Shown: positions 27,783 to 37,303, counted from the stretch's first letter. The stretch is 64,000 bases of DNA from Deltaproteobacteria bacterium (GCA_016180855.1 JACPAL010000003.1:80208-144207); one strand, 5' to 3'. Notes: generated by a model from the letters alone, not told the origin. A program made the numbers and translations.

Positions 27783-28871
27783 ATGTCGATTGACTCTTTC
27801 GTAAGGGCGATTGGGAGCGGGGTAGCCGATCGCGACTCCAGAAAATCTGCAGAAATTCAAGAAGGTCTCAGGCAAAAGGGACTCAGGGAGGGTCTTCCCC
27901 CTGCCTTTGCCCGATCATTGGCCCGCTCTTTTTTTGACGATAGATCTCCAACCCAGATCGATTTTGATGAGTACAAAAAACTTGTTACCTATGATTCGGT
28001 GACATCACGTCGGGTTCTCAATGCCCTCTTTGAACAAAGGCCGGATCTTTTTGTGAGTGCTCCATTTCTACGGAGAAAGCTGACCGATGTTCTATCAGAG
28101 ATCTTCTCTCTGAATCCCCAGGTGATTGCTGTCGGAGAAGAGCATTTGTCCGATACCCTGCCCCCGGAGATCAACCCAACCGCCCAGCGATTCGCTGAGG
28201 AGGTCCTACCCAGGATGGCGAGTGAGGGTTATAAGACATTTGTTACCGAGATGGTTTCCTATGATTGGCCGGATGAGGAGCGGGATCTTTTTATCAAGAC
28301 GGGCAAAATCGATTCTGAAAATACACCCTACCTTGATGCCTGCTTCAGTCAGACGAGCGACCGCGCCCGTGCCAGTTTTGAGATTATGATGCAGGCGGCG
28401 AGACGTCTTGGTATTAAGATCGTTGGGGGAGGTATTCCGCTGAAGGAGATGTTGGCCAGCCATGTCGTCTTGGGGGCGATCGCTCAGGGGAAGATCATGG
28501 ATCCTCCCTATCAGGAGAGTCTCGAGACAAACCTCAACAATGGAGTTATTACAAGCGTCAATGCCTATCTTCAGTCGGCGGTTCAGCGGGAGACCCGCAA
28601 AGGGACCAAGGTCGTTATTTATTCAGGTGCCCTTCACAGTGACACGGTCTCCGTGCGTGAAAGGGCCCCCTGGAGTCTGGGAGATGATTTTTCAGAGGTG
28701 ATGACGGTGGCAGAACTTGAGCTCTTTGTTCCTGAAAATTCACAGACAGAGTACACCCGGCTTCTTTTGGAAACACTCCCCGATAAGCAAGCTCCCTTCG
28801 TTCGGCGCCTGCTCAACAGTTGGACCTTTGTCTTTTCTGAAACCCCACAAACAGTCCCCGCAAAGCCCTAG
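27783..28871 (+). CDS. ChaN/erythromycin-esterase-like protein
   Basis: A 362-residue soluble protein. The pattern VIAVGEEHLSD (about 114-124), FVTEMVSYDW (153-162), GIKIVGGG and KVVIYSGALHSDTV near residue 285 is that of the ChaN/EreA/TIKI superfamily, where a conserved GExH and late His form an active or haem-binding site. The family call is by pattern only. The N-terminal 100 residues are helical and unrecognised. There is no signal peptide. Confidence 0.6.
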   Translation: MSIDSFVRAIGSGVADRDSRKSAEIQEGLRQKGLREGLPPAFARSLARSFFDDRSPTQIDFDEYKKLVTYDSVTSRRVLNALFEQRPDLFVSAPFLRRKLTDVLSEIFSLNPQVIAVGEEHLSDTLPPEINPTAQRFAEEVLPRMASEGYKTFVTEMVSYDWPDEERDLFIKTGKIDSENTPYLDACFSQTSDRARASFEIMMQAARRLGIKIVGGGIPLKEMLASHVVLGAIAQGKIMDPPYQESLETNLNNGVITSVNAYLQSAVQRETRKGTKVVIYSGALHSDTVSVRERAPWSLGDDFSEVMTVAELELFVPENSQTEYTRLLLETLPDKQAPFVRRLLNSWTFVFSETPQTVPAKP

Positions 28872-28903
28872 ACTGCAGAGAACTCCTATTGTAGGGCTTT
28901 CTG

Positions 28904-28974
28904 CCCTCACCCTGTCCCTCTCCCGTTGACGGGAGAGGGGACATAAGACTAAAAGAAATCGCTTTGGGTGAGGG
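28904..28974. repeat. Nested palindromic repeat (CCCTCACCC type)
   Basis: Outer arms CCCTCACCCT (28904-28913) and TGGGTGAGGG (28965-28974) enclose an inner hairpin, GTCCCTCTCCCG (28914-28925) with CGGGAGAGGGGAC (28930-28942). This matches, from memory, a repeat very widespread in bacterial intergenic regions. It ends just before the ilvC ribosome binding site. A diverged relative is inside metG at 63250-63288. Confidence 0.75.
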
Positions 28975-28990
28975 TGATCAAGGAGGCCTC

Positions 28991-30010
28991 ATGGCAAAAA
29001 TCTACTACGCAAACGATACCGATTCAAAATTGCTCAAAGGCAAGAAGATCATCATCTTCGGTTACGGCTCTCAGGGGCATGCCCATGCGTTGAACCTCAA
29101 AGAGAGTGGCATGGATGTCACCGTCTCCCTCCGGCCAGAGAGCAAGGGCATCCGCCGTGCGGAACAGGCTGGGCTCAAGGTGATGACCAATGCTGACGAG
29201 GCAGCAAAGATGGCCGACGTTGCGATGATCGTCATCCCGGATGAAGACCAGAAAAAGCTTTGGGATGATCATCTCCAAAAGAATTTAAAAAAGGGGGCTG
29301 CGCTCTTCTTTGCGCATGGTTTTAACATCCATTTTAAGCGGATTGTCCCTCGGCCGGACCTCGATTGTATCCTCATTGCCCCAAAGGGACCGGGGCATCT
29401 GGTTCGCTCCCAGTTTCAGGAAGGGGTTGGTGTCCCTTGCCTTATTGCGATTGGTCAGGATGCGACGGGCAAGGCGAAACAGATCGGTCTTGCGTATGCC
29501 GCCGGGATCGGCGGGGCTCGTGCCGGCGTTATTGAAACGACCTTTAAGGAAGAGACAGAGACCGACCTGTTTGGTGAACAATCGGTTCTTTGTGGAGGGG
29601 TGACGGAGCTTATGCAGGCCGGCTTTGATACGCTCGTGAAGGCCGGTTATCAGCCGGAGGTTGCCTACTTTGAATGTCTTCATGAGATGAAGCTCATTGT
29701 CGATCTGGTCTATAACGGTGGACTCGCCAATATGCGTTATTCCATCTCGAATACCGCCGAGTATGGCGACTACTCACGAGGGCCCCGCATCATCGGTGAG
29801 GGTACCCGCAAGGCGATGCAGGAGATCTTGAAAGAGATCCAGAGCGGGAAATTTGCCAAAGAATATATTGAAGAATGTGAGAAAGGAAACCCCACCCTTA
29901 AGAAGAGGCGTGAGGAGTGTGCCAAATCTCTCGTGGAAAAAGTGGGTGAGGAGCTCCGTGGTATGATGCCGTGGCTGCAGGGATCGGTTCAAAAGAAAGA
30001 GCAGAAGTAA
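28991..30010 (+). CDS. ilvC: Ketol-acid reductoisomerase, class I
   Basis: NADPH-dependent step of valine, leucine and isoleucine synthesis. The 339 residues from ATG 28991 (AGGAGG seven bases upstream) are the class I length. The Rossmann motif is [17 protein letters not shown], with the cofactor loop LRPESKG, the metal-binding [15 protein letters not shown] and the late SNTAEYGDY. The frame is open to 28964, but AGGAGG decides the start. No ilvBN genes are adjacent. Confidence 0.96.
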   Translation: MAKIYYANDTDSKLLKGKKIIIFGYGSQGHAHALNLKESGMDVTVSLRPESKGIRRAEQAGLKVMTNADEAAKMADVAMIVIPDEDQKKLWDDHLQKNLKKGAALFFAHGFNIHFKRIVPRPDLDCILIAPKGPGHLVRSQFQEGVGVPCLIAIGQDATGKAKQIGLAYAAGIGGARAGVIETTFKEETETDLFGEQSVLCGGVTELMQAGFDTLVKAGYQPEVAYFECLHEMKLIVDLVYNGGLANMRYSISNTAEYGDYSRGPRIIGEGTRKAMQEILKEIQSGKFAKEYIEECEKGNPTLKKRREECAKSLVEKVGEELRGMMPWLQGSVQKKEQK

Positions 30011-30060
30011 GAGAATGACCATTGGTGCGGGTCCTGTCATGGGGATATTAGAAACGAGCT

Positions 30061-30870
30061 ATGCCTCTCAGAAAACCGGCAGTTGCAGGAACCTTCTATC
30101 CGGCTCAAGTCCAAGAACTTGAGTCCGAACTGAAGCGCTGTCTCTCAACTCATCCGACGTCAAAAGAAAAAGTCATCGGTGTTGTCTCTCCCCATGCCGG
30201 CTACATTTATAGCGGTGTAGTAGCGGGGGCCGTTTTTAGCAAAATAGAGATCCCGGACAAATTGATCATCCTCTCTCCCAATCACACCGGCCTCGGTTCC
30301 CCCTTCTCGATCATGCCTGAGGGTGAGTGGGAGACGCCACTCGGCCGTGCCAAGATTGATCAGCCACTTGCCTCCCTTTTCATGAAAAACTGTCCCCTCT
30401 TGGAGATTGATCAGGAGGCGCATCGGCGAGAGCATTCGCTGGAGGTTCAGATCCCGTTTCTACAGCATCTCAAAAAAGCGTTCTCTTTTGTCCCGGTGAC
30501 ACTGGGACACATCCCCTTCGAGGATTGCGAGACGGTTGGACAGGGGCTCGCAGCGACGATCCGAAAATCGGGTGAGGAGATCCTTATTATTGCGAGCTCG
30601 GATATGAATCACTATGAAAGCCAGGGGATTGCCGAGAAAAAGGACCAGATCGCCATTCAACAAATCTTGAAGCTTGATCCCAAACGCCTCTTTGACAAGG
30701 TCCATCAAAGCTCGGTCTCGATGTGCGGGATTATCCCGACCACAGTGATGCTCATTGCGGCCAAGGAGCTAGGGGCTAAAAAAGCAGAGCTCATCAAACA
30801 TGCGACGAGTGGAGATGTAACGGGGGACTACAATTCAGTCGTGGGGTACGCCAGCCTTATGATCTCTTAA
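30061..30870 (+). CDS. amrB: AmmeMemoRadiSam system protein B (MEMO1 family)
   Basis: Homologue of MEMO1, related to extradiol dioxygenases. The 269 residues begin PAVAGTFYPAQ and contain SPHAGYIYSG, SPNHTGLGS, an HSLEVQIPFLQ block and IIASSDMNHYE, all family hallmarks. AmrB normally works with AmrA and a radical-SAM protein; neither is next to it here. It follows ilvC on the same strand and converges with the AroG-type gene with two bases between them. Confidence 0.93.
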   Translation: MPLRKPAVAGTFYPAQVQELESELKRCLSTHPTSKEKVIGVVSPHAGYIYSGVVAGAVFSKIEIPDKLIILSPNHTGLGSPFSIMPEGEWETPLGRAKIDQPLASLFMKNCPLLEIDQEAHRREHSLEVQIPFLQHLKKAFSFVPVTLGHIPFEDCETVGQGLAATIRKSGEEILIIASSDMNHYESQGIAEKKDQIAIQQILKLDPKRLFDKVHQSSVSMCGIIPTTVMLIAAKELGAKKAELIKHATSGDVTGDYNSVVGYASLMIS

Positions 30871-30872
30871 GA

Positions 30873-31928
30873 TTAAAGCTCCGCATAAGCATTTTGAATC
30901 AATTTTTCCGTCATCTCCCAGTCGATACATTTATCTGTGACGGAGACGCCGTAACGAAGCCCTGAAATATCTTTGAGGTCGGGTGGAATCGGCTGGTTTC
31001 CCTCAAAGAGATTGCTCTCCAGCATCATGCCGATAATGGACGAACCGTCCTTTTTGAATTGTCCAAGACAGTTTTCAAAGACAGCCGGTTGATTGCGGTG
31101 GTCTTTGTTAGAGTTGCCGTGACTGCAGTCGACCATGATCTTTTTACGAAGCCGTTCTTTTTCGAGTATTTTTTCGCAAGCGGCGATACTCTCCGGATCA
31201 AAATTGGGTCTCTTGCCGCCCCGCAGAACGATATGACTGTAGGAATTCCCCCTCGTCTTGAAGACCGCCGGTCGGCCCTCCGAATCGACGCCCAAAAAGT
31301 GATGTGGTGCAAGGGACGATTTCATCGCGTTCACGGCAACTTCAATATTGCCATCGGTTCCATTCTTGAATCCGATCGGCATCGAGAGACCGGAGGCCAT
31401 CTCGCGATGGGTCTGTGATTCAATCGTTCGTGCGCCGATCGCTGACCAGGCGATCAGATCCGATAAGTACTGAGGGACCACGGGGTCCAACGCCTCTGAT
31501 GCAACGGGAAGACCGATCTCGTTCAACTGTAAAAGAAGTTTTCTCCCCCTCTTGAGTCCCTCTTCAATATGAAAGGAGTCATTCATGAACGGATCGTTAA
31601 TAAGCCCCTTCCAGCCGACCGTCGTCCGGGGTTTTTCAAAGTAGACCCGCATAACCAAAAAAATATTTTTTGAAACTTCGTCCGACAATTTTTTCAATTT
31701 GCCGGCATACTCCAGGGCTGCCTTCGGATCGTGAATAGAGCAGGGGCCCACAACAACAAAAAGACGGCGTTCCTTCCCATCGAGGATATTCCGAATGATT
31801 CCTCTTCCTTCCGAAACCGTTTTTTGCGCGGTTTTTGTCAACGGCAGTTGACGCTGAATCTCCACCGGGGTTGGAAGGAGGTACGAACTTTCAATATTGG
31901 TGTTGATGAGTTTTTTCTGATCATTCAT
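30873..31928 (-). CDS. aroG: 3-deoxy-7-phosphoheptulonate synthase, AroG/AroF/AroH type (I-alpha)
   Basis: Shikimate-pathway entry enzyme of the E. coli type. The 351 residues from ATG 31928 (AAGG six bases upstream) match the family length. Visible: VVGPCSIHDPKAALEYA, RVYFEKPRTTVGWKG, GARTIESQTHREM, GFKNGTDGN and VDCSHGNSNKDHRNQ. This is the second DAHP synthase of the window and a different subtype from the one at 10014-11033; the pair probably differ in feedback control. Confidence 0.95.
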   Translation of the reverse strand: MNDQKKLINTNIESSYLLPTPVEIQRQLPLTKTAQKTVSEGRGIIRNILDGKERRLFVVVGPCSIHDPKAALEYAGKLKKLSDEVSKNIFLVMRVYFEKPRTTVGWKGLINDPFMNDSFHIEEGLKRGRKLLLQLNEIGLPVASEALDPVVPQYLSDLIAWSAIGARTIESQTHREMASGLSMPIGFKNGTDGNIEVAVNAMKSSLAPHHFLGVDSEGRPAVFKTRGNSYSHIVLRGGKRPNFDPESIAACEKILEKERLRKKIMVDCSHGNSNKDHRNQPAVFENCLGQFKKDGSSIIGMMLESNLFEGNQPIPPDLKDISGLRYGVSVTDKCIDWEMTEKLIQNAYAEL

Positions 31929-32037
31929 GAGGTGCCTTGAAGGATATATGACGTGCCCAAACGTCATCAAGATGAAATTTCAAGAGTAAGCTTTTGTCTA
32001 TTCTCCCCCTCAATCAACTATGATAGGATGGACTCCT

Positions 32038-34272
32038 GTGAGATCGCTCTCCCGTATCTCCCTTTTGCTCCTTCTGCTTCTCACGTCTCCGCTCAGTGCG
32101 CAGATGAATTCAGGCCCCCTCAACCAGTCCGGTGGACCTTCTTCTGGTCCAAACCAGATCAATAGTAACAACTTCAACGGATTGGGTGGTGTCGACTGGT
32201 CTACTGTTGCCCAGATCTCTCAGGAGGAAGGGAGGTATGTAAGACAGGTCTTTCTCGATCTTCGGACGATGAATGCGAGTGAGGCGGCTTCAGAGGGGGA
32301 TTTTTATCTTGGATTTCCTACTTTAGATAGAAGGCACCAGTATCGGTATCTGACCAGAGGGCAGGATCAAGGCCTAAGACTCCGGTTTCACTCGGTGGGA
32401 GGGCAGAGCCGTCAGACATTTGATTGGCGGCTTCAAGGGCCTCCGGGGAGTGATTCATGTGTCTTGACCCGATGCGACCTCCCTTCGATCCCTATTGAGG
32501 ATATGGAACCGGTAGAGATCCATACGGAGAGACCTGGCTGTGGGGCGACGGATGCGATCGGGGTTGAAGAGGCCACGATATCCTACGTCTTGAACAATGG
32601 GAGTATCCGGAGGACAACTCTGAACAACCTTTGGATCCCCTGTGTTGAGTTTCCTTCCTCGGCATCAGGGGGCGAAAGGATCAAAAAGCTCAAGGTGATT
32701 CTTAATAATGGGAGTACCGAGAGGAGCTCTCTTGGACAAAGGATTAAGGGGAAGATAGAGCTTGGAAATGGGGTCTTTATCCCGCTGGCGACCCAGACAT
32801 CATCGGGGACCCTCCTCGGAAGTCTCACGTATGAGTTCCTCGAGAGTTATCAGGCCTACCGGGATTGGTTGGCTGCCAGGCCGGACTCTTCCTTTTGGGT
32901 AAGGGCAGAGCTCGGTTGTCGGGCCAATTATCAGTGGTCCTCAAGGGGCGTAGAACGGTGTGCCGAAGATATCCCTCGTTTCCGACCAAACCGTGAGGGG
33001 CTTCCAAGCCTTTGGTTTGAGATCTATTGTGAGAACTCTTACGATTCGACCTGTCGATATTATCCCCCTCCCCGGTCCGATAGCATTGAGGTGGAGGACC
33101 TTAAAATTCAAGTCAGCATCGATTATTCCGGTTGGTACGGCTGGAATAATAATGAAGAGATCGATCCGGTTTATATTGATGAGGTCGAGATGCAATTTGA
33201 GAAGGAGAATGGGGAGAGGTTTACGCTTTCGTACAACGCCGGGTACCAGCTCCCTTGTTCTAATGTCTCTCACTGTACGATCGAGGCGGAGCCGGAGAGG
33301 GTCTACCAAGGAGGTGAGATCCAACTCTCCTGGAGGATCTCGGGAAGACCGACCTCCGTTAATGACACAATAAGATACGCAAACTGTTTCACAGGCGTTA
33401 ATAATCCTCTTAATCTCGATGTTGATCTCCCGATGCAGGGAGAGGCAGAATGTCCCGTGGTTAGCGGTTTTCCGTTCTGGATTGATACGCGTTGGAGTTG
33501 CCCTGATATTGCTGCCAATTCACGGCGTGTGGGTGTTTTCTACAGAAATACCGATTACACCTACCGATGTGAGGCCCCCATTGAATATCGTGGTCCTGTG
33601 GAGATTGTAGATAGTGCCGGCTGTCCCTATACGCTGCATGGCTACGATGAACAGTACGGGACCTCTCTTTCGACCGTCACGATGAACAACTACATCAGTA
33701 AATTTGGGATCGGCCTGGACCGTTGGAGGAATCTCACCCCCGATTACCTCTTTTATCAGAACAGAAACCCGTTCAAGAGGCTCTTGACCGCGATCCACTT
33801 TCTAAAGAACAGGCGTTGGGAGAACTACAATCAGGAGTTGTTTGAAGGAGAGAGGATTCGGGATGATTCGTTTTATGAGCTGGCCGGGCGACCGATTGAT
33901 TCCTTGAGACCGATGTCATCGTGTGAATCAATATGGGCCGGCTGGACTTCGACCGGTTGGGGGGATGAGGATGTAACCCTTTCAAAAAGACTTATTTTTG
34001 AGTCACATCCGTTTGTAAGGGCCGAGGTTATTGTTCATGAAGGGTGGCATGCCTATCGTGACGGGGCCTCTCATTATGACTGCAACGGAGGAGACGATAA
34101 TTGTGACTATTCGTGGGATTCCAATGGGGCCTATCGGGCCGGGGTTATCTTCGACTCATGGATCTACGGGGAATGTGCAAACTGCTCCCCTTTAATCCGG
34201 GAGATGGCCCAAGATCAGGGAAACGTAAGCCTGGATTGGCAATTCTATATCGACCCGGGGTTCCGATTATGA
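32038..34272 (+). CDS. Large secreted protein with HEGWH motif
   Basis: About 744 residues from GTG 32038, preceded by TAGGA; ATG 32020 is an alternative six codons upstream. The N-terminus RSLSRISLLLLLLLTSPLSAQ is a clear signal peptide. The body is rich in Tyr, Trp, Arg and paired Cys and has no recognised domain. Near the C-terminus (about 667-671) the segment EVIVHEGWHAYRDG carries the HExxH zinc-binding pattern, so this may be a metallopeptidase; the third ligand is not certain. Its stop overlaps the next gene by four bases. Confidence 0.75.
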   Translation: MRSLSRISLLLLLLLTSPLSAQMNSGPLNQSGGPSSGPNQINSNNFNGLGGVDWSTVAQISQEEGRYVRQVFLDLRTMNASEAASEGDFYLGFPTLDRRHQYRYLTRGQDQGLRLRFHSVGGQSRQTFDWRLQGPPGSDSCVLTRCDLPSIPIEDMEPVEIHTERPGCGATDAIGVEEATISYVLNNGSIRRTTLNNLWIPCVEFPSSASGGERIKKLKVILNNGSTERSSLGQRIKGKIELGNGVFIPLATQTSSGTLLGSLTYEFLESYQAYRDWLAARPDSSFWVRAELGCRANYQWSSRGVERCAEDIPRFRPNREGLPSLWFEIYCENSYDSTCRYYPPPRSDSIEVEDLKIQVSIDYSGWYGWNNNEEIDPVYIDEVEMQFEKENGERFTLSYNAGYQLPCSNVSHCTIEAEPERVYQGGEIQLSWRISGRPTSVNDTIRYANCFTGVNNPLNLDVDLPMQGEAECPVVSGFPFWIDTRWSCPDIAANSRRVGVFYRNTDYTYRCEAPIEYRGPVEIVDSAGCPYTLHGYDEQYGTSLSTVTMNNYISKFGIGLDRWRNLTPDYLFYQNRNPFKRLLTAIHFLKNRRWENYNQELFEGERIRDDSFYELAGRPIDSLRPMSSCESIWAGWTSTGWGDEDVTLSKRLIFESHPFVRAEVIVHEGWHAYRDGASHYDCNGGDDNCDYSWDSNGAYRAGVIFDSWIYGECANCSPLIREMAQDQGNVSLDWQFYIDPGFRL

Positions 34273-35108
34273 CGCAAAAGAGGCTTATCTTTTTGTTGAT
34301 CCTCCTCCTTCTGGGAGGTGGCGTCCTGCTCCTGTGGAGAATGGAGAAGGGGACAGGAGTTTTGACCCTCCGGAAGGCGTTACAGGAGGGGCACAACAGG
34401 CTGCCTCTCGGTGGAAAGAAAGGTGATCATCCAGAAGGGGCTACCTCAATAATAGAAGAGGGGACAACTGGGCAATGGGGGCAGGGAAAAGAGGATCCCG
34501 TCACCTCGATTATTTCGGAACTCCCAAAGGAGCTACGGGACGGCTTAAGGCTGATCGATTCAGAGGATTGGGATGAGACCAGACAGACGGAGTGGCAACA
34601 TCGACTTCAAGTCCTTCGCATGAAGGCAAATCAACTCGTTCCTAAGATTGCCGAGGCACTTCGTGCAATCCCGATCGAAAGGAGTTATCCGAGGTACCAG
34701 CTCACATTTCTGTTGGGTGAGATCGGTTCCGACTTGGCCCTCCCTGCCTTGAAAGAGGTGATTGAAGAGCCGATTCCGGACGAGCTGATGAAAGGTCCGG
34801 AACAGGAAGGCCCGCCGCCGGGAGGGGAGTACCTTATCGTCAAGACACAGGCGATCAATGCGATGATGATGATCGGTCTTGAATCAGAGGGCAAAAGAGA
34901 GGAGATCAAAGGGGATCTCTTCTCTGCATTAGGCTCCCCTTACCGATCGGTTCGTCGGGCAGCGGTGATGGCATCAAAACAACTTTTTCCGGAAGATCGG
35001 TCCTTAAAAGAGGAACTGACCTCCCGCCTTCCAGAAAGTGAGAGATATTTTTACGACCTGAAACTGGTCCAGACCGGTCTTTCCCTCTCTTCTCCTGGGA
35101 ATAAATAA
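34269..35108 (+). CDS. Membrane-anchored HEAT-like repeat protein
   Basis: The 279-residue product starts MTQKRLIFLLILLLLGG, an N-terminal membrane anchor or uncleaved signal. A polar linker rich in Gly/Glu/Gln follows (about 45-90), then about 160 residues of helical pairs resembling HEAT repeats (QLTFLLGEIGSDLALPALKEV, VRRAAVMASKQLF in separate repeats). Such folds bind proteins. The ATGA overlap with the secreted HEGWH protein suggests the two are made together and may be partners. Confidence 0.72.
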   Translation: MTQKRLIFLLILLLLGGGVLLLWRMEKGTGVLTLRKALQEGHNRLPLGGKKGDHPEGATSIIEEGTTGQWGQGKEDPVTSIISELPKELRDGLRLIDSEDWDETRQTEWQHRLQVLRMKANQLVPKIAEALRAIPIERSYPRYQLTFLLGEIGSDLALPALKEVIEEPIPDELMKGPEQEGPPPGGEYLIVKTQAINAMMMIGLESEGKREEIKGDLFSALGSPYRSVRRAAVMASKQLFPEDRSLKEELTSRLPESERYFYDLKLVQTGLSLSSPGNK

Positions 35109-35124
35109 GCCAACGGATCGTTTC

Positions 35125-35153
35125 TTGACACCTCCCCTCCCCTCCCCTAAGTT
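35125..35153 (+). promoter_or_regulatory. Promoter of gltX, probably giving a leaderless mRNA
   Basis: TTGACA (35125-35130), a 17-bp spacer of CT-rich sequence and TAAGTT (35148-35153) lie only six bases before ATG 35160. Transcription would start at or next to the start codon, and there is no Shine-Dalgarno sequence. Confidence 0.5.
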
Positions 35154-35159
35154 CCTCGC

Positions 35160-36539
35160 ATGTCAGACGGCCCACGTGTCAGATTTGCCCCCTCTCCCAC
35201 CGGTCATCTCCATATTGGTGGAGCTCGGACGGCGATCTTCAACTGGCTCTATGCGCGGAAGGAAAAGGGGGTCTTTATCCTCCGCATAGAAGATACCGAT
35301 CGGGAGCGATCGACGTCAGAATACGTCCGTTCGATCATGGAAGGGCTTGAATGGCTCGGGCTTGATTGGGATGAGGGGCCTTACCACCAGATCGACCGGA
35401 TGGAGATTTACAAGTCGCATGTCGACAAGCTCCTGGCGGAGGGGAACGCTTATCGATGTTATTGCACCACTGAGGAATTGGAGCAGAGACGGAAATCTGC
35501 CTTGGCGAAGGGGGAAAAACCAAAATACGATGGTCGTTGCCGCGATGCCGATCCGAACCAGAAGCGGCCGTACTGCATCCGTTTTAAGACAACTCAGACG
35601 GGTGAAACCGTTGTCCACGATCTGGTCCATGGAGATGTCACGTTTCAAAATGCGGAACTCGATGATCTTGTGATTCAGCGCACTGACGGAATTCCAACCT
35701 ACAATCTCTGCGTTATTATTGATGATGCCTTGATGAGGATTACCCATGTTATCCGCGGGGACGACCATTTGAATAACACCCCTCGCCAGATACAACTTTA
35801 TCAGGCGTTCGAATATCCCCTTCCCCTATTCGCCCATCTTCCGATGATTCTTGGGGCCGACCGGACACGGCTTTCAAAACGGCACGGGGCAACCTCCGTT
35901 TTAGCCTACAAGGAGATGGGGCATCTTGCGGATGCCCTGATCAACTTTCTTGCACGACTTGGGTGGTCCCATGGAGATCAGGAGATCTTCACGCGTGACG
36001 AACTGGTTGAAAAATTCTCACTGGGTAATATCGGAAAATCGGGGGGCGTCTTCAATATGGAGAAGCTCGCCTGGCTTAACAGTCATTATATAAAGACGAC
36101 CGATCCAAAGACATTGGCCGCCCTGCTGATCCCGTTTTTGGAGAGGGAGGGACATCAGGTGATAGTGGGGGAGATGCTGGAGCGGTCGATTCAGCTCTGT
36201 CGCGATCGGGCCAGGACATTGATCGAGCTGGCCCATCTTGTCCTTCCCTATCTGGCCGAAGAGATTACCGTGGAGGAGAAGGCACTGCCTCATTTAGCGA
36301 ATAAGGGACTCCTCCGGGAGATCCGAGGGTTTCTCTCGTTGCAGGAGGACTTTCACGAGTCGGCCCTCAAAGGCGCCTTTGAACGACTCACAGCAGAGAA
36401 GAAAATTTCCTTGAAAGAAGTTGCCCAACCACTACGGGTTGCCCTGACCGGTTCGACCGTTTCTCCCGGTATCTTTGAGGTGATGACCCTGCTCGGTCAA
36501 GAGAAGGTTTTGAGGAGACTTGATAAGGTTTTGGCATGA
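35160..36539 (+). CDS. gltX: Glutamyl-tRNA synthetase
   Basis: Charges tRNA-Glu. The 459 residues have the class I HIGH-type motif PSPTGHLHIGGARTA (residues 11-25), a zinc-like CYCTTEE region near 100, and the KMSKS-type LSKRHG (about 235-240), followed by the anticodon-binding domain. No ribosome binding site is visible. It is the first gene of gltX-PAP2-kinase; its stop overlaps the next start by four bases. Confidence 0.96.
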   Translation: MSDGPRVRFAPSPTGHLHIGGARTAIFNWLYARKEKGVFILRIEDTDRERSTSEYVRSIMEGLEWLGLDWDEGPYHQIDRMEIYKSHVDKLLAEGNAYRCYCTTEELEQRRKSALAKGEKPKYDGRCRDADPNQKRPYCIRFKTTQTGETVVHDLVHGDVTFQNAELDDLVIQRTDGIPTYNLCVIIDDALMRITHVIRGDDHLNNTPRQIQLYQAFEYPLPLFAHLPMILGADRTRLSKRHGATSVLAYKEMGHLADALINFLARLGWSHGDQEIFTRDELVEKFSLGNIGKSGGVFNMEKLAWLNSHYIKTTDPKTLAALLIPFLEREGHQVIVGEMLERSIQLCRDRARTLIELAHLVLPYLAEEITVEEKALPHLANKGLLREIRGFLSLQEDFHESALKGAFERLTAEKKISLKEVAQPLRVALTGSTVSPGIFEVMTLLGQEKVLRRLDKVLA

Positions 36540-37303
36540 AGAGGCGTTTGGCGGGTATTCTCCTGCTTCTTTTATTCTCTCGGTCCCTATGGGCCGGCAA
36601 AAAAGAGGATTACAAAGAACGTTCCGATATTGCCGAGCAATGGTTTTTTCACGAATTGCCCCGTCACATAGGAAATGATCTAAAAGAGACTTTTTGGAAT
36701 CAATGGCACCTTTTGGGCATTGCTGCAGGGACGGGGCTGACCCTTGGAATTCACCAAAAAGATCCGGAGATCCAGGCGGAGTTTCATCCTCGTGATATTC
36801 TGGGCAGTGCGAACGATCTTTTTAACATCTTGGGAAACGGTCTTGTACTGGGGGGAGGTGCCTTGGTGGCGACAACCACCTTTAAACTCCTGGAGATGCC
36901 GAGGGCGACCTGGACGGCCGGAACGATGCTCGAGGCACTCACATTGACCTATGCCTTTACTTACCCCTTAAAGCTCATGACTCAACGGGAGAGGCCGGAT
37001 GGTTCTAACAGTTACTCGTTTCCATCGGCGCATGCCTCCGGCTCCTTCGCCCTGGCCACGGTGGCGGAGTCTTTCTATGGTCCGTGGATCGGCATCCCCT
37101 CCTATCTTCTCGCGACATTGATTTCGCTCTCCAGGCTTGATAGCAACAAGCATGTCGCCTCAGATGTCATGGCAGGGGCCCTTTTAGGCACGGTTGTTGG
37201 GCTTGGTACGGCTCGATTTCACAAGGAGGAGAGAAAGGATTTTTTTGTTGCACCCAACCTGTCGGCATCAGGTGGAGGGATTCAGATTGGGAGGCTTTTC
37301 TAA
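36536..37303 (+). CDS. PAP2-family phosphatase, secreted or membrane-linked
   Basis: Membrane phosphatase of the PAP2/vanadium-peroxidase superfamily. The 255 residues start with a signal (RRLAGILLLLLFSRSLWA). The catalytic pattern is intact: MTQRERPDGS (the RP motif), YSFPSAHASGSF and SRLDSNKHVASDVMAG, giving the Arg, Ser-His and His-Asp set. It would act on lipid phosphates such as undecaprenyl or phosphatidyl phosphates at the periplasmic face. Adjacent to a lipid-kinase-like gene, which supports a role in lipid-carrier recycling. Confidence 0.9.
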   Translation: MKRRLAGILLLLLFSRSLWAGKKEDYKERSDIAEQWFFHELPRHIGNDLKETFWNQWHLLGIAAGTGLTLGIHQKDPEIQAEFHPRDILGSANDLFNILGNGLVLGGGALVATTTFKLLEMPRATWTAGTMLEALTLTYAFTYPLKLMTQRERPDGSNSYSFPSAHASGSFALATVAESFYGPWIGIPSYLLATLISLSRLDSNKHVASDVMAGALLGTVVGLGTARFHKEERKDFFVAPNLSASGGGIQIGRLF

